Part shown: positions 27,401 through 45,084 of the stretch, piece by piece
How positions within the stretch are numbered: position 1 is the first letter of the stretch
Layout of the letters: every line of letters starts with the position of its first letter
Assembly (NCBI GenBank): GCA_009746045.1
Contig: RPFO01000774.1
Span: forward strand, 651,157-715,156
Source of the DNA: Mesostigma viride
Taxonomy: Eukaryota; Streptophyta; Mesostigmatophyceae; Mesostigmatales; Mesostigmataceae
Length of the DNA stretch: 64,000 nt
Direction of reading: 5' to 3'
Position numbers and translations under genes: made by a program
The notes under the pieces: model-generated
The model's database searches: none
Told to the model about the DNA's origin: nothing
Seen by the model: only the letters and a program-made list of their open reading frames with translations

Positions 27401-29446
27401 GAGGGAGGGAGGGAGGGAGGGAGGGAGGGAGGGAGGGAGGGAGGGATGGAGGGATGGAGGGATGGAGGGATGGAGGGATGGAGGGATGGATGGAGGGATG
27501 GATAGAGGGATGGATAGAGGGATGGATAGAGGGATGGATGGAGGGATGGAGGGATGGAGGGATGGAGGGATGGAGGGATGGAGGGAGGGAGGGGGGATGG
27601 ATGGAGGGAGGGAGGGAGGGAGGGAGGGAGGGAGGGAGGGAGGGAGGGAGGGAGGGAGGGAGGAGGGAGGGAGGGAGGGAGGGATGGAGGGAGGGAGGGA
27701 TGGAGGGAGGGAGGGATGGAGGGATGGAGGGATGGAGGGACGGAGGGATGGTTGGATGGAGGGTTGGAGGGATGGAGGGATGGAGGGATGGATGGCGGGA
27801 TGGATGGAGGGATGGAGGGATGGAGGGATGGAGGGAGTGAGGGAGGGAGGGAGTGAGGGATGGACGGATGGAGGGAGGGAGGGAGGGAGGGAGGGAGGGG
27901 GGAGGGAGGGAGGGAGGGAGGGGAGGGAGGGAGGGAGGGAGGGAGGGAGGGAGGGAGGGAGGGAGGGAGGGAGGGAGGGAGGGATGGAGAGATGGAGGGA
28001 TGGACGGAGGGATGGAGGGATGGAGGGATGGAGGGATGGAGGGATGGAGGGAGGGAGGGATGGAGGGAGGGAGGGAGGGAGGGAGGGAGGGAGGGAGGGA
28101 GGGAGGAGGGAGGGAGGAAGGGAGGAAGGGAGGGAGGAGGGAGGGAGGGAGGGAGGGAGGGAGGGAGGGAGGGAGGGAGGGAGGAGGGAGGGAGGGAGGG
28201 AGGGAGGGAGGGAGGGAGGAGGGAGGGAGGGAGGGAGGGAGGGAGGGAGGGAGGGAGGGAGGGAGGGAGGGAGGGAGGGAGGGAGGGAGGGAGGGAGGGA
28301 GGAGGGAGGGAGGGAGGGAGGGAGGGATGGAGAGATGGAGGGATGGACGGAGGGATGGAGGGATGGAGGGATGGAGGGATGGAGGGATGGAGGGATGGAG
28401 GGATGGAGGGATGGAGGGATGGAGGGATGGATGGAGGGATGGATGGATGGATGGAGGGATGGATGGAGGGAGGGATGGAGGGAGGGATGGAGGGAGGGAT
28501 AGAGGGATGGAGGGATGGAGGGATGGAGGGATGGAGGGATGGAGGGATGGAGGGATAGAGGGATGGAGGGATGGAGGGATGGAGGGATGGAGGGATGGAG
28601 GGATGGAGGGATGGAGGGATGGAGGGATGGAGGGATGGAGGGATGGAGGGATGGAGGGATGGAGGGATGGAGGGATGGAGGGATGGAGGGATGGAGGGAT
28701 GGAGGGATGGAGGGATGGATGGAGGGATGGATGGAGGGATGGATGGAGGGATGGATGGAGGGAGGGATGGAGGGAGGGATGGAGGGAGGGATAGAGGGAT
28801 GGAGGGATGGAGGGATGGAGGGATGGAGGGATGGAGGGATAGAGGGATGGAGGGATGGAGGGATGGAGGGATGGAGGGATGGAGGGATAGAGGGATGGAG
28901 GGATGGAGGGATGGAGGGATGGAGGGATGGAGGGATGGAGGGATGGAGGGATGGAGGGATGGAGGGAGGGAGGGATGGAGGGAGGGAGGGAGGGAGGGAG
29001 GGAGGGAGGGAGGGAGGGAGGGAGGGAGGGAGGGAGGGAGGGAGGAGGGAGGGAGGGAGGGAGGAAGGAGGGAGGGAGGGAGGGAGGGAGGGAGGGAGGA
29101 GGGAGGGAGGAGGGAGGGAGGGAGGGAGGGAGGAGGGAGGGAGGGAGGGAGGGAGGGAGGGAGGGAGGGAGGGAGGGAGGGAGGGAGGGAGGGAGGGAGG
29201 GAGGTATGGATGGAGGGAGGGAGGGATGGAGGGAGGGAGGGATGGAGGGATGGAGGGAGGGAGGGAGGGAGGGAGGGAGGGAGGGAGGGAGGGAGGGAGG
29301 GAGGGAGGGAGGGAGGGAGGGAGGGAGGGAGGGAGGGAGGGAGGGAGGGAGGGAGGGAGGGAGGGAGGGAGGGAGGGAGGGAGGGATGGAGGGAGGGATG
29401 GATGGAGGGATGGAGGGAGTGAGAGAGGGAGGGAGGGAGGGAGGGA
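21468..29446. repeat. 8-kb GGAT/GGGA satellite with higher-order structure
   Basis: Nearly 8 kb of tetranucleotides GGAT and GGGA in alternating blocks, one strand almost all purine. Rare variants recur in a fixed order and mark a higher-order unit: GGTTGGATGGAGGGTTGG at about 21,889, 22,331, 23,733, 25,919 and 27,750; GAGTGAGGGAGGGAGGGAGT at about 22,416, 23,819, 26,003 and 27,835; GTATGGATGG at about 25,210, 27,049 and 29,203. Spacing of about 1.40, 2.18 and 1.83 kb is consistent between markers. The two minus-strand open frames of about 2700 codons across it encode only S/P/L/I/H low-complexity and are artefacts of a repeat without stop codons. Confidence 0.97.
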
Positions 29447-29607
29447 TGATGTGTAATCGGTTACCATGATTAGTTGCCATCTATGGGGTGAGTGGCCGTG
29501 TGAAGAGCGACGGAACTTATGGAAGGCTGCCCGGGTCCGGAAGCTAAGGGGGGCGGGGTGGTGGTGGGCGTGGGGGGTTGGGGCATTTGAAACGAGAAAT
29601 ACCGTAC

Positions 29608-31378
29608 CTCGCATCGCCCACTGCCATGCCATGTCGCCGAGGATGAAGACCCGGAACTTGATCATGATCTCCACACCATCGAGCATCCACACCATCGAGC
29701 ACCACGGGGATCTCATGCCCGGCCAGGTACTTGATGACCTCCAGCCACGCTGCTGCATTCTTGAGCAGGTTCGCTCGCTTGTCACCCCCGGGGGATTCTA
29801 GGTTGACTGACACCCAGTCTGGCCTCTGCCATAGGTCTGGGAATGCTGGGTCGACTGGGCGTATCGACATCGCTAGCATGTTCATCGTGCCGGCGCCTAA
29901 GCGGGTTCGATGACCATCGCCGCCGCAGCCGATGTCCAGCTTAGCCCGTTTCGTGACCTTCATGTCCCGCCACACTGGTGAATCGGGGTTTTCCAGGAAA
30001 AGCCTCATCACCATCAACTGCACACAGCACATGCGGGCGCGCAAGTCACAATTTATAACTCCAAGGCAGATTTAGGTAACCGTGACAGCACATACATGCT
30101 AGGACGATGTAAGGAAAATTCCAGTTAATGAACACGCGGGGGGAAAAAATGTGCAATTCAGATTGACACTAGCTTTCCACTGACCTGAGCTGAGTTGGTG
30201 GGGTGATTTTGCCAGCCGTAGACGCCTGTCTCGAAGTCCGGCATCGCGGTGACATCCTCAGCGATGTTCGTGCGATATAGTGGTACGATGCTGTCCACTC
30301 TCTCGGTCTGGTCCTTGCGGGCTTGTTGGATTAACTGCTCGCAGGGGACTACAGGCCCAAGGATTTTCTTGGCCCCGGCTGTGACCCTCACGGAGCATCC
30401 GCCTGGGATTGTATCGCGCAGCTTCACCCACAAGCGTGCGTCTCTCACGTCCCTGCTGTGCTTGGCTATGGCGCGCTCGTCAAACCTGCGCTTGTCGCGC
30501 GCGGGGAGGGACAAGAGGACCCCTTGAGATGACAACCTGGTCTCCCCCGTCCCGATGTGCTTCTTCAGGATCTCCTGGTCAGGCCACGCGACGGGTGCAG
30601 GGGGCCGCTTGTGCTGCAGCGTAGCGATGCGCGTTCTCATAATCCTCAGCATCGGCAGTGACTTTTTTGCCATGCCGATGCTAAAGGACATGAGGCTGTC
30701 CCGCGCACCCAGCAGAGCATCTCGCCTCGTTACCAAGGTCTTCTTGTTGCGCCTGTGGACCACATCAGCCAGTTCACCATCTGCATTCATGGTGAGACAC
30801 CTGCGGGAGCGATCCAGCTCCCTCTGCAGCTCAAAAACTGGCCACTTCTCCATTTCCTTGAGCTTCTCCTTCTTGCGGTCCACCTCGGCGTCCAGCTGGG
30901 CGCACTCCGCCGTAACCTCCTCCAGCTTCCTCTTCAGGGCTGCCCTCGGCTCCCGGGCATCCTCCTCTTGCAAGGTCTTGATCTCATCTTGCAGCTCCAG
31001 GTAGTCTTTGATGCTGGTGTTAAGCACGCCTTGTCTAAAGGCCAAGTCAGCCTGGAGCTGCGCGATGGATGCGAGGAGCTGTTGCTCTCTCGCTGCCCAC
31101 TGTCCTCGCTCTTCCAATAGAGCGCCATCTGCATCGGAGAGGGGCAGTAGGAACCCTTTCAATATTGCCCGAATCAAGTCTGGGATGCTTCCATCCATCC
31201 CAGCTGGCAGAGCATTTACAAATCCCAAATGGCGAGCGAGGCCCTTGAAGGCCATGACTTCACCATCGGTGAGGCCAGCTATTTCTATCTTATTGTGCTT
31301 GCCCGTATTGCTCAAATGGTCTTCCAGCAGGACTTGGTGAACACGTAACGCTGCATGGAACAAGGTAGTGGTGGACAC
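29608..31378 (-). pseudogene. Coiled-coil protein gene, two exons, frameshifted
   Basis: Exon 1 is 31,378-30,185 (398 codons from ATG, donor CAG|GTCAGT); exon 2 is 30,017-29,608 (acceptor TGTGCAG, donor G|GTACGG). Residues about 120-225 of exon 1 are a long coiled coil (LQADLAFRQG... ALKRKLEEVTAECAQLDAE... KKEKLKEMEK), followed by a basic region. Exon 2 contains DIGCGGDGHRTRLGAGTMNM, then [23 protein letters not shown] and, one frame over, [21 protein letters not shown] 16-bp tandem duplication (about 29,673-29,704) causes the frame switch. The second part loosely recalls transposon-like ORFs of unknown function with a GDM...G core; I do not name a family. The next exons would lie in or beyond the satellite. 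Confidence 0.6.
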
Positions 31379-31398
31379 AAATCAATATGAGGGTTTCA

Positions 31399-32170
31399 GG
31401 GGACCGTAGTGGGTAGATTTTTTTTGAGTGAGTAAAAATTCAGCTTTTATTTCATATCATTCCTATGTCAATTGGGAAGTCTCTGTGTTGATTGGAACCT
31501 GTAACTATAGCGACTAATTGTTGATGACACCACTAGTTGAGGGTACTACCCCGCCCCCACCATACACCAATGGTGAGCTACAAATGCATGCACCAAGCAA
31601 GAAAAAATAAACCCAAGACTGCAAAAATATGAGAAACAAGACCCCCTATTATTAACAAAGGAATTTGCCATCATAACGAGCTGAAATTTTGCAGCAGTGC
31701 GGTTCAGCCCCCTCGGCCCTCGGCCAGTTTTGAATACAAGTACGTGGTGTTGATCATTTTACAATGTGATTGGTCTGATTTCACTAATTAAGAGGGAAAA
31801 AAGACGCGACTTTGGGAGAGAAACTGATTAACTATGAGGAATACTCATTCTTTTACTGAGCTGAATAGCCACAATGTTTCACCAAGGGGGCAGCTACATG
31901 GGAGTACGTGGTTTGCATAAGAACGGTTTGCCCATTCTCCTAAATGATAATATTCGTCCTAAATAGCGTCGTTTTCTTTAGCTCACCACCGGTGCGTGGT
32001 TGGGGGTAACCCCCAATAACCCCCAACAAAAAAGTACCCCCAACAAGTGCAGTGGGATAAATGCCCAACAAACATCATCTTCACGGTCCCCAAGCATTAT
32101 TGGATATGCTTCAAATGCATTACATTTATAAAAGGTATTTTTGGTGGGGTGCTAGGGATGTCCCCTCCCC
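31399..32170. mobile_element. GGGGA-ended MITE with TTCA duplication
   Basis: A 772-bp element: left end GGGGACCGTAGTGGG at 31,399, right end GTCCCCTCCCC at 32,170 (complement GGGGAGGGGACATCCC), flanked by TTCA on each side (31,395-31,398 and 32,171-32,174). Inside, the motif GGGTACTACCCCGCCCCCAC (about 31,536) recurs inverted as GGTTGGGGGTAACCCCC (about 31,999), and AAATAGCGTCGTTTTC (31,961) is the complement of the AAGACGCT core of the elements at 42.9 and 58.4 kb. No ORF. It sits just upstream of the coiled-coil gene start. Confidence 0.65.
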
Positions 32171-32174
32171 TTCA

Positions 32175-33996
32175 GATGAATCGCAGAGTTCTAAGCAAAG
32201 AAACAATTCCAAAGCAAAGAACCAACTCCATTATTAACATACAGCTACCAATGCACTCGGTGCACTAAATTACATGCAAGAGGCCTACCTCCATTTGCTC
32301 AATTGCACAAGTAAAACAGTCACGTCATTGCTAATATCCTAGGCACACAACTGCTCACAACACAAGACCGTTTTTCCCAATGCTGTGAGAATATATTATT
32401 TCAAAGCCTGTGAGAATCTCAGCTGGGCTAGTGAATATCTGAAGGATGAGCTGTGAGGGAGAACGAGGAATGTAAACTGAAAAGGAAGTTTATGTTGGAA
32501 CACAAGGTTTTTTCCAGTTCAGAACCAGTAATGGCTTCAATTGTAAATTAAAGCACGCCAGCAGTATCAAAATGCATGGAGCCACTTAAAGCTGTAAAGT
32601 CTTCAACCTAGAAGGAGGCCTAAAATGCATGGAAAGGATGTCCACGTGGGTTTGTTGCCATGTACGTACCTTCCACGAGGGTGGCCAACGTTGCCACTGG
32701 CTGTTGCCTTTGGGAGATTTTATCAGGCATCTGCATGCAGCAAACGGGTACATTTTGCATTGCAGAAACGATTGCATACTACGCATGTTCATAGCGTCAG
32801 GCGAGTGCGGGACACAAGTTCACTGCGATAAATTGCGACGGCAGTGCAGGGCGCGTATACGAACGTGATGCACCAATACTGCGTGCACCGAGACGTGGCA
32901 TCGCAGGCGTGGCAGTGCTGCACATTGTTTCTAAACGACAGTGCAGCACATTGCACCACGGCACGTGACTAATTAAACCAAAGCCTGGCCTTAAAGCCTA
33001 GAAAAAGCCGACACGGTGTTGCCTGCAAGGGGCAGCGCTTGTTGTGGCCGGCAAAGGAACTTGAAATGCCAGGAACTTGACAAAGATTAACCTGGCATGC
33101 GCCAGCAATCTTAAGCAGTCTAATCAGCATCCACGCTTCAACAAAAAAACCCACCTTATTTCGTCATTCGGAATGTCGTCGGCAGTTAGGTCGCGCCAGT
33201 TCCCGGGTCGCCTGGGCACTCGCAAGGCCTGCACACAGAGTAACTGCGCCGAAATGCACAGGTGCTTTACGACAAACTGCAGGAAACCAAAATTACCTTA
33301 TAGCACCTTTTCCGAAGCTCGGGCATACGGTCGCATCCCGCTGCGAGTTTTCAAAAGCAATATAATGCAACGTCCTGACCCTCGAGCCCGTTTTCCCAGT
33401 TTCTGCGCACCCATTGGACAAGAAATTCAAATTTCGCGGCGACCGGCGCAACGCCACAACACGCACGACTTAAAATCAGGTCTAAAACTTGCAAAACAAT
33501 CATATTTCTCCCTACATTTATCCTCCTCGACCACTCTGGCTGGCAGCCATGACCTCCAAGTGCCGTTCAACGTCCCTAACGTCTAAAACAACGTAATTTA
33601 CGTTGCTATGCATCGTCCAGCCAAAAATACAGTACAGTAATGTCAACGATGCGGGTCAGACTGGGTCGACAGGGAGTCGTGCTTGAACTTCCCAAGTTTT
33701 ATGGGGGAATCTCGCGAAACCTTAGAAACATTTTTGCCCAGCATTTGTGCGTGACAGTACGGTACGTGCGCTGGTTGGTCCTCTGACAGTTCCCTGTGCC
33801 AGGGCCAACCGGCTGCCCGTCAGTTGCCCCCGTTCAGAAAGTTTCGTCGAACTTTACTTCAGATTTGGAAATCATGAACGTGCGGTTGGAGTTTCGCGGG
33901 GGAACCCAAGTTCGCAAGTAATCCGCCAATGATGCGCTTCGAACACTTGCCCGCTAAAAATTCAACAGCCGCTCCGGCTGGCCACTTAAACGAAAC
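32175..33996. other. Non-coding stretch, nothing recognised
   Basis: About 1.8 kb without a supported gene, RNA or repeat. Short ORFs at 32,625-32,870 and 33,077-33,586 show no recognisable motif. The latter (169 codons, basic, Cys/Ser-rich) is the longest and is left unannotated. Confidence 0.3.
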
Positions 33997-34390
33997 TTGA
34001 TAAGGGTAGGGAAACATGCCATGACCTATACCCAGATGTTGCTGGACGACCTAGTGGTCGCAGCCCAGTTTGAGTACCGCATCCCCTCTCTCTCCCTTCT
34101 CTGGACTGCCATGCAGGACAAGCTAGAAGCGGTGGCAGAAGATTGTCAAGGCTCGCACGCCAGCCCCTGTGGGCAAGCCGCCTCCCCCCAAGAGGAGGAG
34201 CCATTTTGATGAGTAGCGTAGATAGGCTTTTCTAGACTAGATATAGCTTAGAGTTAGGTTAGTTCGATTACGCGGCTTCCTCCACACCACCCATCCAACC
34301 TGGAATATGTGCTACTACATGATCTGATTGATCTCCCAACGGAGACATGTTATAATTTAATTTTAATTTAATTTTACTAATCTACACTAC
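33997..34390 (+). pseudogene. LINE RT-ORF C-terminus and 3' end, third tail type
   Basis: A 71-codon open frame ending at 34,209 starts within HAMTYTQMLLDDLVVAAQFE, matching the PAMNYIQMLLADLVV block of the 6.1-kb fragment, then runs to ...SPQEEEPF and stop. The 3' UTR ends GATCTCCCAACGGAGACATG followed by a TTTAA-based tail rather than TTAA (34,350-34,378). Related solo ends: 43,776-43,872 (plus) and 55,966-56,225 (minus). Confidence 0.75.
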
Positions 34391-34391
34391 T

Positions 34392-36851
34392 GGTATATAT
34401 TAATTAATTAATTAATTAGACTCGTGCTCCCGTTGGGGAGTCACGGAGCATTAACCCCGATGGATGGATGGATGGGTGCAACATTCCTACCGGTCTAATC
34501 TATCTACATCTATCTAACAACATGCTAACTACAACATCTATCTAGGCAGCCGCACGAGGGGGAGCTATCTGGCGTGCCTCCCGCGGGATTGCACACGCGG
34601 GCGCTTCCCCACTGGGGGGGGCTCGTTGTCCTCTATGACCTGGGCCCACTTGGCCTTGTCCATCATCTTCTTCCAAATCACGGAGAGGCCGAGGCCCCCC
34701 ATGTCCTCTACTAGCTGTTCCTTGAAGGTGCGGGCCTTGCGGCGTCTAACATCACTAGGCCCAGCCCACGTCAGGAGGTGCCGGCCAGGCTGAGCTGGTC
34801 GCAGTCCTGCGGGGGGCCACGTGAGGTGTCTACCTGGTTGGTGCGAGCTAGGTGCCCTACAAGCTGCAGGCGGCGTTGCTTAATTGTGCTGGTGATATAG
34901 GGCATGCCCTGGTACAGGTCCTCATTGCGGACATGAGCAGCATATCCTACTCTGAAAATGGAACGCAGCATGCTGGTGACCGCGGCGCCGTCCAGCTTGC
35001 GGGCCAGGTCGGCGGTGAGGGTCCACGTCTCGGCGCCATACGTGAGAACAGGAAGGACGAGGACCTTGAACAGGTCCTGTTTCTCGATCTTGCCCAGGGG
35101 CTTGCGCCACAGGGCCCGGTACTGACGTAAAGCGTGCCAGGCGAGGGAGATGCGATGGTCCACATCAGCCTCGCAGCTGGGGAGCAGGCTGCCCAGCAGC
35201 TTAACGCGGTCCCGATACGGGACTCGAGAGCCGTCGAGGAGATAGAGGGGCGGCGCTGGGTTGGTGAGCCCAACCGCCAGGGCCTCTGTCTTCTTGCTGA
35301 CCTCAAGCCCCACTGGCAGCCCGGGCCTCGAGAGCCAGGCAGTCAAGCCATGTCTGCACGTGCTCCGTGTCCTCGAAGAGGGTGGTGTCGTCTGCGTAAA
35401 TGATGTCTGCTAGCCGAATCTCCGTGTCCGCACCGCCATGCCAGAATTTGTTAGCAACCTGCACTCCTGGTTCCCTGCCCACGATGCTGGCAAATCGCTT
35501 GCGCGCCTGAATCATCACGTATTCGACAACAATAATGAACAGGTAGGGCGACAGCACGCAGCCCTGCCACACACCCTTCTGTAAAGGGCATGGGGGCGTG
35601 GTCCCGTAAGAAGTGCGCACCGAAGTGGTGGACCCTTCATACAGGTTGCGGATGACAGCAATAAGGGGGCGGGGGATCCGGAACAACTCGAGGATGTCCC
35701 AAAGCGCAGGCCAGAAAACCGAATCGAAGGCTTTGATGAAGTCCACCAGCACAAGGTGCAAAGGGGACTCACCAGGCTGAAGGCGTTGCAGTTCCTCCAC
35801 CAGTCGGCGAGTAGCGAAGAGCGCCTGTACTGTGTTGCGACCTGAACGGAAGCCGTGCTGAGTCTCGCTGAGGTGACCGTCCAGGGCCGTGCGCAGGCGG
35901 TTCAGGATGAGCCGCATAAGAAGCTTGAGGGGGGCACTTTGAATGCACACCCCTCTGTAGTTGCCGGGGTCGGCAGGCGACCCCTTGTTCTTGTACAGCA
36001 TCGTGCGAAAACTGTGTTGCCAGGCCGCTGGAGGTGGTTGCGACGACAGCAGAAGGCGGTTGCAGATGTCCCGGAAGAGCAGCATAACACCTGTGTCTTC
36101 GAATTCGGCTGCAAGTTTTACAACTGCGGCCGGAATCTCGTCAGAGCCGGTGGCTGCGTCATACCGCAGGCGCTGGACCGCCTCCGTGACCTCGCGAGAG
36201 GTGAAAGGGGGCATGTCAGACGGGTCGCCAAGTGGGCCGACCAGCGGGGGGACTAGGTAGTCCGCCGCTGACCTAGGCGGGGCCGGGGGCCCTGCGGGGC
36301 CGGCCAGGGCGGCCGGGCGGGCGGCGGCGGCTGGGAGCAGGGGTGGGGGCGGCGCAGCTGTCCCCACGACCTCGGCCGTGGCCGTGGCCCAGGTACGAAG
36401 CCGCTTGGCTGGGGCGCCGGGGACGTCGTGGCGGTGGGGCCGGCCGAGGCCGTCCGGGTGCCCGAGGCGCTTGTACCAGAACCAGGCCCCCTTGCCGTCG
36501 TGCTTCTGCTGGCAGCTGCGCAGGTCCTTGACCATCTGCTGAGCATCTGCCTTCTCAGCCTGCTCGTAGGCGGCCCTCAGAGCTGCTTGCAGCCCAGGTT
36601 TGGCGATCGGATCTCTGTTGCGGCGGAGCATCTGCCTGGCGGCGACCACTGTCGGTGCGTGACGGTGGACAGCAAGCTGCCGACGCGGAGGCAAGGTGGG
36701 GAGGGTGCGGGCAGCCAGGCGATACTTGGCGGCGACACCACGGAGGATCACTGAAATATCCCCCGGCGGCGGAATGGCGTGTAACTGCTGTCGGCTGCCC
36801 CCGGCGTCGAATACGGCCAGGAAATCATCCCTGTGCGACATAGCGGCCGGT
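34392..36851 (-). mobile_element. LINE copy B, RT-bearing, minus strand
   Basis: Best preserved copy of the autonomous family. The 3' tail (TTAATTAATTAA) and stem CTCCCGTTGGGGAG lie at 34,392-34,445; the 5' end is at about 36,851, where plus-strand sequence beginning GGTATTTCTTATTCCGGGGC follows (also present inverted at 57,615-57,820). 5'-truncated: endonuclease and ORF1 are absent. It shows the empty TTAA site corresponding to the insertion in copy A. Confidence 0.88.
34771..36841 (-). pseudogene. Non-LTR reverse transcriptase, one frameshift
   Basis: RNA-directed DNA polymerase for target-primed reverse transcription. The first 510 codons (36,841-35,306) hold a linker with a P/A-rich stretch (residues 160-190), then RT: KNKGSPADPGNYRG (283-296), QHGFRSGRNT (328-337), motif A LVDFIKAFDSV (365-375), motif B QGCVLSPYLF (426-435), catalytic YADD (482-485). 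After a 4-base insertion near 35,313 the frame shifts; the rest (about 180 codons) carries the thumb and the LVLPVLTYGAETWTL block and ends at 34,771. Copy A keeps the original frame at the insertion point. All catalytic residues are present, but the frameshift makes it a pseudogene unless it is a sequencing error. Confidence 0.88.
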
Positions 36852-38434
36852 ATTTCTTATTCCGGGGCCCAATGGCCGGCGCCGCGCCAGACTCGCCCGC
36901 CTTTGGGCTTTGGGCGTCTTGGAATTGGGCTTTAATTGGGCGTCTTGGAAGTTGGCTTTGGGCGTTTGCGCTTTTGGATTTCTACACTACACTGGTACTA
37001 CGTAAAAAAGCACAGACTGGTGCAGCGTAACATCCATACAACGTAAAATTACCGCCGCACATGAGGCCGGCAGCAATAAACTGGCAGCCAGCAAGAACCG
37101 GACAATGGCGTCGGTTGCTGGTATTTCACTTACACTTCACAGACTGCTTTGGAGTTTTGAGCATTTCCAGGCTAACCGAACTTAACATATTACCACATAC
37201 AGCCTAGGAGGCTCCGGCGTAGTTCTTAAGCAGGAGCGTCCCGGCCGTTTCCAATGGCGCATGATGCATTCAAGCACCATGTGGCTTTTATCTCGACATT
37301 ATTGCTCATCGTGTCTACATCTTTCGGCGTGCGGGCTAGCACTGACACGAGTGCGCAAGGCGGTTCTGATCGTGGGACTTCAATCAAGATCTTACGTAAG
37401 CTAATTTTTGTACACAAGCGAGGTTCCGAATGATCCAAGGGACCCGGCCCCTCATTATTCGGCCGCGGGTTCTTCTTATGCATGATGCTGCTGTGGATTG
37501 TCCGTGCCGGTAGTCTCTGTTCTACAGTAATGACGCGAATCCGCGTTGTGCTTGATCATGTAGTCAGCCCTTCGTGTTCATTACCTGTAAACGTTGATTG
37601 TTTCTTGACGCTTCTGAATGAAGAGTGTTAGAATGGAAGTATGGATTACATACCTAATTATGGGCACCCTTCCTTTATAATTACCTCGTTTAATTTGATA
37701 CATCCTTTCCCCTATGCGTGTACGAGCTGGTAATCTTTTTCGCCTGCCTTACCCAGCTTTGTTTTGACGGCGAAATGGCCGCCAAAAGTTATAGGGTATC
37801 TTGTTACGGTATTCCCCCGATATTTCCTTCTGAAGTTACCTCGGTATCATGGCCGCGCGGCTGGCCGGCCCACACCTGCGTACCACTTTTACTCTCTAGA
37901 GTAGGTCTTTCACGTACCCCACGTCAATGTTTACATATCATATCGGATTGTATATCTCAAAATTAAACTAAGCATGCATTGTGCGCACAATGCATATGTG
38001 CACCCGCCATGCGAAGGGCGCCTGCAGTACAATTTGCCGGCAATACGTGATCTCATCATGATCGTGATAAAAGAATGTCGTCTCTATTCAATATTAATTA
38101 GTAACATTGTATGATAAGGTTTGAAAGATAACCATGCCGGAGCGCTGAAGATAACGAGGGAATTACTAGGTAACCTACTTGCATTTATCTGAGCTGGCTG
38201 GGTACCAGATGACATCATGTATATAATGGCCTCGCTGCAAGATTGTGTACGGCCCCAATATTGGAGCCCTGCCGCCTCTTGAGGAAAAAAAGACAGCTGA
38301 ATGCGAGATCACCCTGCATGCTCAACTGTTTCACAACCTCAAGACGTGCTCATGGAGCAATACTACCATCAGCAAATCCTAACATACATACTAGACATGT
38401 GCCAAACATGAATTTTTTTCTGCTGCACGCACAG
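36852..38434. other. Region between LINE B and the 38-44 kb gene
   Basis: 36,852-37,030 repeats in inverted orientation at 57,615-57,820 (internal unit TTTGGGCGTCTTGGAA). The rest shows no supported gene; first exons and promoter of the gene that appears at 38,435 are probably here, but I cannot place them. Confidence 0.4.
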
Positions 38435-44602
<6,168 letters not shown>

Positions 44603-45084
44603 GTGAGGGTAAAGAATAACATGGCACGGGATAGCAAGGATGGGGAGGGTATCAGAATAAGGTCTCATTTGTTGCTTGCTGTCATTCCCAAAGCATCGCT
44701 CAGTGCCTTTTTGGAGGGTGAAAGACAGCGAGCAGGTGCTGATCTCACTCGTTGCAAGAAAAAAAAAGAAAATCGCAGTTCGGCCAACCCTGCAGCTAGC
44801 CATGTAACGAAGGTTGTTTCATCCGATCTGTACCGTTGCAGTCGTGCTCCCGAACAAAAAAAAAACAAAAACAAGTTGGGTTCCGATAACCCTCGTGCAC
44901 GTAAATGTGGTTTTCGAGGAAAAATTCCAACTTGTTGCGATATGTCCTTCCGGGTGGTCATGCATTGTAACATGCCTGAATTTTACTTTATTACATTTCG
45001 AGAACCTTCGCATCAGCACGGGCATGGCTTATACGCTAGGGATAGCTATCAAGGCAGCCAACGATTAAGTGCTAGCCCTTAAAT
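44603..45084. other. No clear gene
   Basis: The frame after 44,602 stays open for about 160 codons, but it loses any clear pattern and contains lysine runs from A-rich DNA. Could be an intron. Confidence 0.25.

Noticed and set aside
21396-29785. Two minus-strand ORFs of about 2700 codons
   Set aside because: They are the GGAT/GGGA satellite read in stop-free frames; the protein is only S, P, L, I and H.
32625-32870. Short overlapping ORFs
   Set aside because: Both strands are open for similar lengths; no coding pattern.
33077-33586. 169-codon plus-strand ORF
   Set aside because: No motif, no splice context and no neighbour support; could be chance.
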